Part shown: positions 7,105 through 13,205 of the stretch, one piece after another
Layout of the letters: every line of letters starts with the position of its first letter
Numbering within the stretch: position 1 is the stretch's first letter
Source of the DNA: CAYUBI01 sp964443005
Lineage (GTDB): Bacteria; Margulisbacteria; Riflemargulisbacteria; GWF2-35-9; CAYUBI01
NCBI GenBank assembly: GCA_964443005.1
Contig: CAYUBI010000066.1
Location: forward strand, 1-13,205
Direction: 5' to 3'
DNA: 13,205 nt
Notes under the pieces: generated by a model
Seen by the model: the letters and a program-made list of their open reading frames with translations, nothing else
The model's database searches: none
What the model was told of the DNA's origin: nothing
Translations under genes and position numbers: made by a program

Positions 7105-8102
7105 GCTCGGGCTCCTTGAATTGCAGTTAAGGCTGTTATGTCTACAATATCTTGCACACTGCAACCCCGAGATAAATCATTAATAGGTTTTGCTGCACCT
7201 TGCAAAAAGGGCCCGAGTGCAGTAACTCCGCCGAATCGTTCAGTTAATTTATAGCCAATATTACCAGATTGCAAATCTGGAAATATTAAGCAATTAGCTT
7301 TGCCAGCGACCGTACTTCCTTTAGCTTTGCGTTGCCCAATGTCTGGAATTAAGGCTGCATCAACTTGAAGTTCACCGTCTATCATGAGTGTGGGTTCTTT
7401 TGTTTTGCATAAAGATAGGGCTTGTCGAACTTTCTCAACTAAAACATGTTCTGCGCTTCCATATGTGGAAAAGGATAGTAGCGCAACTGCTGGTTCTGTT
7501 TGGAATAATTTACGAAATGAATCTGCTGTTTGAATGGCAATATCAGCTAACTGTTCAGCTGTTGGATTTGGATTAACTGCACAGTCTGCAAATAAAAGAA
7601 TGCCATTATAACCTAAATCGATTTGCGGGCTAATCATGATAAAAAAGCTAGACACTAAAGACGAGCCTGGTTTTGTTCCAACGCAATGAAATAGCGCACG
7701 TAAGGTTTCTGCTGTTGGGCATAGCGCGCCTGCAACCATGCCATCTGCAATGCCTGCATCAACTAGCATTGCACCAAAATAGAGTGGTTTTGTTTTAAGT
7801 GTTTCAAGTGCTTCGTCTGGTGTCATTCCTTTTTTCTTTCGACGTTCGTAGTAACGATTAGCTAAATTTATTAGTTCAGAATGAGTTGATGGATCCATGA
7901 GTGTTGCTTTATCAAGGTCAAGGCCTAATAGTGCAGATTGTTTTTTAATTTCTTCAACATCTCCTACAAGAATTAACTGAGCTAATTGTTGCTGAAGAAT
8001 CAGGTGTGCAGCACGCAAGGTTCGTTCATCTGTTGTTTCTGGAAGTACAATTGTTTTTTGTAGGTTTCTGGCCTTTTCATGCATGCGTTCAATAAATGTC
8101 AT
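7101..8102 (-). CDS. pta: Phosphate acetyltransferase
   Basis: 333 aa, the short single-domain form of Pta with no N-terminal DRTGG/AAA regulatory domain. It interconverts acetyl-CoA + phosphate and acetyl-phosphate + CoA. Visible: KTIVLPETTDERTLRAAHL at the N-terminus, LVDAGIADGMVAGALCPTAETLRA in the middle, DGELQVDAALIP, AGKANCLIFPDLQSGNIGYKL and GPFLQGAAKPINDLSRGC near the C-terminus, all hallmarks of the PTA_PTB family; the last three favour acetyl over butyryl transferase. The ATG at 8102 is chosen because SD AAAAAGGA (complement of 8109-8116) lies 6 nt upstream and the family start MTFIERM fits; an ATG at 8144 would start inside the promoter/leader. It is the first gene of the pta-ackA-thiS-thiG operon, running from the promoter at 8135-8163. 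Confidence 0.96.
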   Translation of the reverse strand: MTFIERMHEKARNLQKTIVLPETTDERTLRAAHLILQQQLAQLILVGDVEEIKKQSALLGLDLDKATLMDPSTHSELINLANRYYERRKKKGMTPDEALETLKTKPLYFGAMLVDAGIADGMVAGALCPTAETLRALFHCVGTKPGSSLVSSFFIMISPQIDLGYNGILLFADCAVNPNPTAEQLADIAIQTADSFRKLFQTEPAVALLSFSTYGSAEHVLVEKVRQALSLCKTKEPTLMIDGELQVDAALIPDIGQRKAKGSTVAGKANCLIFPDLQSGNIGYKLTERFGGVTALGPFLQGAAKPINDLSRGCSVQDIVDITALTAIQGARA

Positions 8103-8134
8103 GGGTATTCCTTTTTGATCATGTTGCCTTAAAA

Positions 8135-8163
8135 ATGATAGCACTGGAGCATAGTTTTCTCAA
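8135..8163 (-). promoter_or_regulatory. Sigma70-type promoter of the pta-ackA-thiS-thiG operon
   Basis: Read on the minus strand: -35 TTGAGA (8163-8158, 5 of 6 consensus), a 17-bp spacer, and -10 TATCAT (8140-8135) with an extended TG one base upstream (8143-8142). Transcription should start near 8128, giving a leader of about 26 nt that includes the pta SD. The best promoter in the window. It shares the 142-bp divergent gap (8103-8244) with the fecR-barrel promoter. Confidence 0.75.
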
Positions 8164-8193
8164 TGGGAAAATGATATTAAAAAATGGATATAG

Positions 8194-8221
8194 TTAAGAA
8201 ATCTTGAAATTGTTGTATACT
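8194..8221 (+). promoter_or_regulatory. Probable promoter of the FecR-barrel gene
   Basis: -35 TTAAGA (8194-8199, 4 of 6 consensus), a 16-bp spacer, and -10 TATACT (8216-8221, 5 of 6). The predicted transcript starts near 8228 with a short leader carrying SD GAAAGGA (8232-8238), 6 nt before the ATG at 8245. It points away from the pta promoter, about 31 bp of sequence separating the two -35 elements (8164-8193), with no clear operator between them. Confidence 0.5.
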
Positions 8222-8244
8222 ATACGCTAACGAAAGGATACGAT

Positions 8245-10209
8245 ATGAATTCACAGTTGTCTGGTTTAGGTATAGCGTTGTTGTTAGGTCTAGGTATCAT
8301 GAATGGAATTGTGATGCAAAGTTGGGGTGTTGATCATGCTTCCGCTTTTGCGTCGAATTTGACAGAAGTTGCCCAAGGCGAAGACGATGAGGCTGTTTTT
8401 TCTTCAACAATTATTTCAATGAATGGTGTTGTAACGTTTCGTAGAGCTACAACATCTTATTGGGATCAAGCTACCCTTAGTATGAACTTATATGCTTTGG
8501 ATGAGTTGAAAACAGGATTAAATTCGTTTTGCGAATTACGCTTTAAAGCTGGGCATATTATACGTTTGGAGCCATCATCCAATTTGATTATTGCGGGAAT
8601 CAATAAAGAACGAAAAACTTTTGATAAATTCAAATTTTCGATTGGCAAAATTTGGGTCAAGATTGTCAAAGGAACGAGTCGTGTGGATCAATTTTCGATT
8701 GAAACGCCTCATGCTACGATTTCAGTTAAAGGAACCTTGTATTCTGCAATGGCTCCAGTTGGCACTGTTTCTGCATTTGAAGGAATCGTGCAACTAGCAC
8801 AGGGAGCGCAAAATATTTTAGTTAATTCAGGATTTGAAAGTTTGATTAATTCAACTGGCTTTTTTCAGAATCCAATTCCTTTATCACCCGAAAGTTTGAA
8901 TGCGTTTCAGCAATTTTCTCAGGTAACATCATTGGCACCTCAGCAATTAGGTGCTTTGGGTGAGTCATTAACTCAGCCACTTATTCCAGGTAGCAGCAGC
9001 GTTTTGCCGGATGGCAGTGCTTCTGGACTTCCTTCTGTTCCAGGTTCGCCTTCGGTTATGACTCCCGAAGGTGCTGGTAGTAGTGCGCCAGATGCGTTGG
9101 CAACAGATGCAAGTGCTTTAAAAAACGGTGATAATTTGCCTAAGCAACCTGCAATAAAAGAATCTTCAACAGAGGTTCATGAGTTGAGCATGTTAACAGA
9201 TGTTAGTGACCAAATTGTTAATGATGAAAGCTTATTGTATAGAAATCCGGCCTTGTTATGCGAATTATCTGAAAAACGCAGTACGTCTCTATATGCTATG
9301 GGAGATTTTTCTGATGGAATGAGTCAGTTTTTAAACAAGACAAAAGACGGAAGTTATCGGTACGTTCCTAATTCAACGAATGATCCGCGTATGTTTAATT
9401 CTGGTTTAGCTAGCAATATTTCTTCACGGCTAGAAGCAGGATTTAATAGCTTGAATAAAAATAGTGCGTTGGGTTTATATTTCACGAGTCGGCAGCAAGC
9501 CAGATTTATGGATACGTATGTTGATGCTCGTCAAATGAATGAAGCATCTACTGTAGTGGGCCTAGGTTTTCCGTTTTCCGAACAACTAAGTTTTGGGTTT
9601 TTGGTTAAAGGTGTCATGGGGTTTTCGCAGAGTAATATACCCAGTTATAATGCCTTAAATATGCTGCGGAATTCTGGCCGCAATTTGACTGGTTTTTCTG
9701 AATTAGTGAATTCGGATAATCAAAAGAAAGACAATGCTGCCTTTTTCTTTACTAGTCATGCAGGTGTTTCGTTTAAATTAAATACGTGGTGGATTTCTGG
9801 GATATCTATTGAAAATCTTTTCTTTTCAGATGCAACGAAGTTGGATAATGGCGTAACGTTTACAACAAATTTGGACAAAATTCTTCATGCTAGTACGATT
9901 TTTCATTTTCCTAGATTGTTGGTTCAGTTGGATATTGCAAAGCCACAAAAGGATTCATTTCCTACATTCATGTTTGATACCCAAGTTAAATTACTGAATA
10001 TTCCATGGCTGGGTCAGCTGAAAGCAGGCGTAAGCGGACATCATAATGATCAAAGTAATTCATTAACTGTAATGACTAGTTTTAAGGTGTGGTTGCTTCA
10101 GGTTATTGCTAGTTATCGAACAGAAAAAGCTGCTTTACCTAATTTAGGTAGTTTGCAAAATACTCCGGAAGATCGCTTTGGTCGAATAGGAATTAAAATT
10201 GATTTTTGA
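8245..10209 (+). CDS. FecR-domain protein fused to a putative outer-membrane beta-barrel
   Basis: 654 aa. Residues 1-36 look like a Sec signal peptide (hydrophobic 7-24, possible cleavage after AFA at 35-37), although the n-region has no Lys or Arg, which is unusual. About 55-195 is a FecR-type beta domain: GVVTFRR, LKTGLNSFCELRFKAGHIIRLEPSSNLII, KIWVKI, and the typical FSIETPHATISVKGTLYSA motif at 150-168. About 205-315 is a Ser/Pro/Gly/Ala/Gln-rich linker likely to be disordered. From about 325 the protein turns into alternating amphipathic strands (SRLEAGFNSL, ALGLYFTSR, STVVGLGFPF, LSFGFLVKGVMGF, AFFFTSHAGVSF, QLKAGVSGHH, FGRIGIKIDF). It opens with a NPALL motif and ends in a C-terminal Phe, as expected for an outer-membrane barrel of TraF/PorV/FadL-like style. 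The methyltransferase gene follows 12 nt downstream. No sigma factor or TonB receptor gene is adjacent, so classic FecR anti-sigma signalling is not supported. The FecR call is firm; the barrel is inferred. Confidence 0.8.
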   Translation: MNSQLSGLGIALLLGLGIMNGIVMQSWGVDHASAFASNLTEVAQGEDDEAVFSSTIISMNGVVTFRRATTSYWDQATLSMNLYALDELKTGLNSFCELRFKAGHIIRLEPSSNLIIAGINKERKTFDKFKFSIGKIWVKIVKGTSRVDQFSIETPHATISVKGTLYSAMAPVGTVSAFEGIVQLAQGAQNILVNSGFESLINSTGFFQNPIPLSPESLNAFQQFSQVTSLAPQQLGALGESLTQPLIPGSSSVLPDGSASGLPSVPGSPSVMTPEGAGSSAPDALATDASALKNGDNLPKQPAIKESSTEVHELSMLTDVSDQIVNDESLLYRNPALLCELSEKRSTSLYAMGDFSDGMSQFLNKTKDGSYRYVPNSTNDPRMFNSGLASNISSRLEAGFNSLNKNSALGLYFTSRQQARFMDTYVDARQMNEASTVVGLGFPFSEQLSFGFLVKGVMGFSQSNIPSYNALNMLRNSGRNLTGFSELVNSDNQKKDNAAFFFTSHAGVSFKLNTWWISGISIENLFFSDATKLDNGVTFTTNLDKILHASTIFHFPRLLVQLDIAKPQKDSFPTFMFDTQVKLLNIPWLGQLKAGVSGHHNDQSNSLTVMTSFKVWLLQVIASYRTEKAALPNLGSLQNTPEDRFGRIGIKIDF

Positions 10210-10221
10210 GGTTATTTGTGT

Positions 10222-10797
10222 ATGAAAAAGATTCCTTTCTTTGATTTAATTCAGAAAACCTACGAGCAATTATGGAGTCAAGCTGATACTGCTAAGATTA
10301 TTGATTTTGGTAGTCAAAAAATACTGGATCCTTTTTATTGGGAGGTTTTGCAAACAGCAGATTTCAAATCGCTGCTAGTAGAGCCTTCATCCAAAACCGT
10401 TGTAGATTTGGGTGCAGGACGCGGATCTCGATTAGCGCGAGTTTTGGCTAAAAAAGGATGCGCTGTTGTTGCTGTTGATAGTTTTTCCTCATTTCCAACA
10501 TTAAAAATGGCCTATCTTGGGAAGCGTATTGTTGCGAATGTACTGGATACAAAGCTTCCTAGCGATTCAGCTGATGTGGTTATTTCAGCTTACGTAGCAC
10601 TGAAGAATCCGTTTTTCGCTTTACAGGAACATCAGGAAAAGTATGTAACTGAAATTTTGCGATTAATGAAGCCTGGTGCTCTTTTTTGGGGTGAAGAAAG
10701 TGACCTGCCGCGTAGCTTGTTTATGAATCGTCCAGAGATTGAACATTATGCTTATTTGACGAATTATTATGTTCATTTTTTTAGGAAGCGGCCATAA
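10222..10797 (+). CDS. Class I SAM-dependent methyltransferase
   Basis: 191 aa, soluble. A Rossmann-like fold is visible: motif I TVVDLGAGRGSRLARVLAKKG (59-79; DLGAGRG binds SAM), an acidic residue at the end of strand 2 (AVVAVDS, Asp86), NVLDTKLPSDSADVVIS (107-122) for motifs II/III with Asp109 and Asp118, and the strand-5 segment ILRLMKPGALFWGEE (145-159). This is the Methyltransf_11-type arrangement; nothing identifies the substrate. The ATG at 10222 is preferred to an in-frame TTG at 10216 because the SD GAGG (10208-10211, overlapping the TGA of the FecR-barrel gene) is 10 nt from the ATG but only 4 nt from the TTG. Probably co-transcribed with the FecR-barrel gene. The family is clear, the role unknown. 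Confidence 0.85.
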   Translation: MKKIPFFDLIQKTYEQLWSQADTAKIIDFGSQKILDPFYWEVLQTADFKSLLVEPSSKTVVDLGAGRGSRLARVLAKKGCAVVAVDSFSSFPTLKMAYLGKRIVANVLDTKLPSDSADVVISAYVALKNPFFALQEHQEKYVTEILRLMKPGALFWGEESDLPRSLFMNRPEIEHYAYLTNYYVHFFRKRP

Positions 10798-10867
10798 GTC
10801 GTATGTTTAATCTTTATTTTTTCGGGCATGATATCTTTGTTGATCATATTTGTCATGGAGGATTGTT

Positions 10868-11386
10868 ATGGACAAAAAATTAATTTTAGTTGTAGAAGAT
10901 GATGTGCATTTGTCAAGAATTGTTAAAGAATTAGTTGAAGAAACTGAGTTATATGAAGCTATCAATGCTTATAATGGGCAAGAAGCGTTGGATTTTTTTT
11001 CGTCGAATTCTCGTGCATTGGAAGTGGCTTGCGTTATTTTAGATTATAAAATGCCGATTATGGACGGACCAACGTTTTTGGAGAAACTTCGTCGAAGTGA
11101 CTTGCCAAATCGAGATGTTTTTATTGTAGTGCTAACTGCTTATGAAGACAAAGAAAAATGGTATGCTGCAACTTATGCTCAGGGGCGTGCTTTAGCTTAT
11201 ATTAAAAAGGATCAATTAGAAAGTAATCTTTTGTCCGTACTTCAGCGGGCCTTTAATGGCGAAGCTCTTCAAATGAGTCAGGAAACCGATGATTTAGCTA
11301 TGGAAAACGTCAAAAATATTGTATGGCAAGAAATGCTTGACCAGAAGAAAGAGCGGCGTGAAAGCAAAAATCAGCCCAGTCAATAA
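10868..11386 (+). CDS. Single-domain response regulator with a charged C-terminal tail
   Basis: 172 aa. The receiver (about 3-125) has acidic residues Glu10/Asp11/Asp12 (VVEDD), phosphoacceptor Asp59 (VILDYKMPIMDG), Thr90 (VVLTAYE) and Lys113 (AYIKK), so it is complete. After it come about 45 residues (MENVKNIVWQEMLDQKKERRES), strongly charged and probably helical, with no DNA-binding or enzymatic output domain. The ATG at 10868 has SD GGAG (10857-10860) 7 nt upstream, whereas the longer version would begin at a TTG at 10850 without an SD. It may pass a signal by protein contact or act as a phosphate intermediate. Its stop lies 3 bp from the stop of the convergent histidine kinase, which is the obvious candidate partner. 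Confidence 0.88.
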   Translation: MDKKLILVVEDDVHLSRIVKELVEETELYEAINAYNGQEALDFFSSNSRALEVACVILDYKMPIMDGPTFLEKLRRSDLPNRDVFIVVLTAYEDKEKWYAATYAQGRALAYIKKDQLESNLLSVLQRAFNGEALQMSQETDDLAMENVKNIVWQEMLDQKKERRESKNQPSQ

Positions 11387-11389
11387 GGA

Positions 11390-13205
11390 TTAGTTCGTAG
11401 GCATTGTTTCCAAGAATTTGAATTTTAAGAGAAAAGTAGTTCCTTTACCGATTTCGCTTTGAACTTCAATATGGCCAAAGTGTTCGCGGACAATTCGAAA
11501 TACGATGGATAAGCCCAGGCCGCGTCCTTCAGTAACTTTAGTGCTGAAAAATGGCTCGAAAATACGTTCTAAATTCACTTTTTCAATTCCGTTGCCTGTA
11601 TCTTTAAATTCTGCACAAACGAAAAGATCGTTGCCATCGCGTTGCGTAGTTGTTGAAATTGTTAAATCTCCGCCTTTAGGCATAGCTTCATTCGCGTTTT
11701 TGATTAAATTGGTAAAAACCATAGTAAGGTCGTCAATATCTACAAAAAGATGTGGGAGTTCTTTTAAATTTAAGGATACAGTAATGCCAGACGGCGGCAG
11801 AATGATTAATGATTTGTTAATCAGTTCATTAAGGTTGCTTTCCACAAGTTGGCGTTTTTTAGCTTCTTGAATACGAAGTGTGGTATTAACGATATCTGCA
11901 ATTTTGTTGCTTCGTTCAAGTAGTGCTTCATAAACTTCATCAGATTCTGGAGTATGGTCAGTAATATATTTATTTAATTTTGTAGCATAAAATTTTATGG
12001 CAGTTAAGGGCGTTCGAATTTCGTGATTGTATTCTTGAATTAAATGGGCTAGTGACGCGATTTTTCCAGAAATTGCCAGTTGTCGTTCAGTTTCATAAAG
12101 CTTTTTGATGTTAGCTTCGTATGGGCGAATACGTTCAATTGCCATAGCACCTTGGATGGAGAGTGTTCCAAATACAAGTTTGTCTTTGTCTGTGTAAGGC
12201 GCTTCCGAACTTTTTTGATCAATCAGAAAAAACGCATCTAATTCGTCTTTAATCCAAAAGGGAATTAAAACAGCTGAGCGTCGAAGCTTGAGCTCTGAAA
12301 TTTCTTTAGTGACGTTGGGGTCATTAAGTTTAAACAATAAAGGCTCTTTTTGTTGCAAGGCAAACAAGGTTACTGGGTCTTCTAAGGTAAAGTTCGAGTT
12401 ATTGTCGCTTAATCCATACGAAAGAATTTTTCCTGTTTCGTCATCGCGAATTGCTAGAAACATTAACACTTTTTCTACTTTGATGGTTTCGTTGATTTCA
12501 TCTGCAATAACATCAAATACGTCTTCGCGGTTTAAAGCAATAACGAGTTTTTGAAGCGCACGGCTAATAAGCTGATCCGAATTGTACCAATCTGTGACCC
12601 ATTTTCGAACAGCAGAGGTTTGGAGCTTTTCGCGAAGCTTATCGCCGTAAAGGGTAAAGAGGATGGCTGTAACGGTTACGATGATGGCTTTAATGATTAA
12701 TGGCAAGTCCGAGAATAGGGTAATGCTTAAGATGAAGACGAGAAAGCCGATAATCGCAACAAAGGAGCCAACACGAGAGATGACGAGTTTGATGTCCATA
12801 AGGTCATGTTTAGTGATGGCATATGCAACAACAATAACTAACACGATAACCCCCAGTAGTCCAAAAGGAAAAATCGGAATATTGTATAATAAAGGGAAGG
12901 TTGTTGAGCCCCCAGTAAGGCCGATAGCCATAGCCCAGAATAAGAAATTTAATTGTTCTCTAAGCTGGTTGGATGAAGATGAATAGGCTTTGAAAAGTGT
13001 TATAATTCCAATTATTACAATAATAGTATAGTATAATGGAAAAATAAAATAGAGTAATCCTGCATTTGGATAATATGTAAATTGTAATTTTTGCGAAACA
13101 CTTTTAACAAAAAAAACAGGATAGAATAAACAAAACACTAAATAACTAAAAGTTAATATGTAAATAAAGCCTAAGAAGAATTTATAGTTTTTTTCTTTTT
13201 TTAGT
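11390..13205 (-). CDS. Multi-pass membrane / GAF / HisKA sensor histidine kinase, 5' end outside window
   Basis: The frame is open through the right edge: before the Met at 13138 there are 22 more sense codons (KNYKFFLGFIYILTFSYL and neighbours) that form the start of a membrane helix, so that Met is internal and the gene is cut. Numbering from it: hydrophobic helices at about 1-12, 27-50, 63-85, 91-110, 123-142 and 147-164, resembling the 7TM N-terminal region of some histidine kinases. A GAF-like domain follows at about 190-335, then a coiled segment and HisKA with EYNHEIRTPLTAIK (His372). The ATPase domain has the N box NLIKNANEAMPKGG (477-490), G1 DTGNG (513-517), F box FEPFF (527-531) and G2 GRGLGLSIV (538-546). 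The kinase end is NtrB-like and intact. Convergent with the single-receiver gene, 3 bp apart. Confidence 0.92.
   Translation of the reverse strand, partial: LKKEKNYKFFLGFIYILTFSYLVFCLFYPVFFVKSVSQKLQFTYYPNAGLLYFIFPLYYTIIVIIGIITLFKAYSSSSNQLREQLNFLFWAMAIGLTGGSTTFPLLYNIPIFPFGLLGVIVLVIVVAYAITKHDLMDIKLVISRVGSFVAIIGFLVFILSITLFSDLPLIIKAIIVTVTAILFTLYGDKLREKLQTSAVRKWVTDWYNSDQLISRALQKLVIALNREDVFDVIADEINETIKVEKVLMFLAIRDDETGKILSYGLSDNNSNFTLEDPVTLFALQQKEPLLFKLNDPNVTKEISELKLRRSAVLIPFWIKDELDAFFLIDQKSSEAPYTDKDKLVFGTLSIQGAMAIERIRPYEANIKKLYETERQLAISGKIASLAHLIQEYNHEIRTPLTAIKFYATKLNKYITDHTPESDEVYEALLERSNKIADIVNTTLRIQEAKKRQLVESNLNELINKSLIILPPSGITVSLNLKELPHLFVDIDDLTMVFTNLIKNANEAMPKGGDLTISTTTQRDGNDLFVCAEFKDTGNGIEKVNLERIFEPFFSTKVTEGRGLGLSIVFRIVREHFGHIEVQSEIGKGTTFLLKFKFLETMPTN

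Noticed and set aside
5920..8144. Recoded TGA (code 25 or code 4) as in some uncultured phyla
   Set aside because: TGA ends pta, ackA and the FecR-barrel gene where the families end, so the standard code applies.
10828..10847. Inverted repeat ATGAT...ATCAT as an operator before the receiver gene
   Set aside because: Five-base arms in AT-rich DNA are expected by chance; no recognisable promoter lies at a fitting distance.
11390..13138. Complete 582-aa kinase starting at 13138
   Set aside because: The frame continues with 22 sense codons to the window edge and they extend a membrane helix; the real start is outside.
1..13205. New defence, mobile or biosynthetic system
   Set aside because: All genes belong to recognisable housekeeping, signalling or envelope families; there are no transposases, integrases, direct-repeat arrays, toxin-antitoxin pairs or sharp composition changes.

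Overview
The window is a stretch of ordinary-looking bacterial chromosome. It is AT-rich (GC in the high thirties by eye), densely coded, uses the standard genetic code (TGA is a stop in several genes) and shows no mobile element, RNA gene or CRISPR array. A protein with three S-layer homology (SLH) domains occurs together with a protein that looks like an outer-membrane beta-barrel ending in Phe. This suggests a diderm bacterium with SLH-type envelope proteins. My tentative guess is an uncultured lineage of the Margulisbacteria/WOR-1 or similar diderm Terrabacteria type. That placement is inference from gene content and composition, not a phylogenetic result.

The layout is four strand blocks. 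(1) Plus strand, 3-4878: the end of a retropepsin-like aspartic protease (cut by the left edge), a futalosine-hydrolase-like nucleosidase (mqnB), an OmpR-type response regulator with its membrane histidine kinase, a stand-alone hisE, and a secreted three-SLH protein that starts at a TTG 2 nt after the hisE stop. (2) Minus strand, 4915-8102: a tight four-gene operon pta-ackA-thiS-thiG, with ATGA overlaps at the first two junctions and a 1-nt gap at the third, behind a good sigma70-type promoter at 8135-8163. (3) Plus strand, 8245-11386: a FecR-domain/beta-barrel fusion, a small SAM methyltransferase whose SD overlaps the fecR stop, and a single-receiver response regulator. (4) Minus strand, 11390-13205: a large multi-pass-membrane/GAF/HisKA histidine kinase whose reading frame is still open at the right edge, so its 5' end lies outside.

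Functionally, pta-ackA gives acetyl-CoA -> acetyl-phosphate -> acetate with ATP formation. thiS-thiG supplies the sulfur carrier and synthase for the thiamine thiazole ring. mqnB points to menaquinone by the futalosine route, and hisE to histidine synthesis. Two signalling pairs are visible: an adjacent RR/HK operon and a convergent receiver/HK pair separated by 3 bp. Three promoters have an extended -10 (TGnTAnnAT). Two of these lie so close to the start codon that leaderless mRNAs are predicted.

I found no convincing new multi-gene system. The points most worth a second look are the FecR-barrel fusion, the thiSG genes locked into the acetate operon, the thiG ribosome-binding site built from the ThiS Gly-Gly-Gly codons, and the possible leaderless transcripts.
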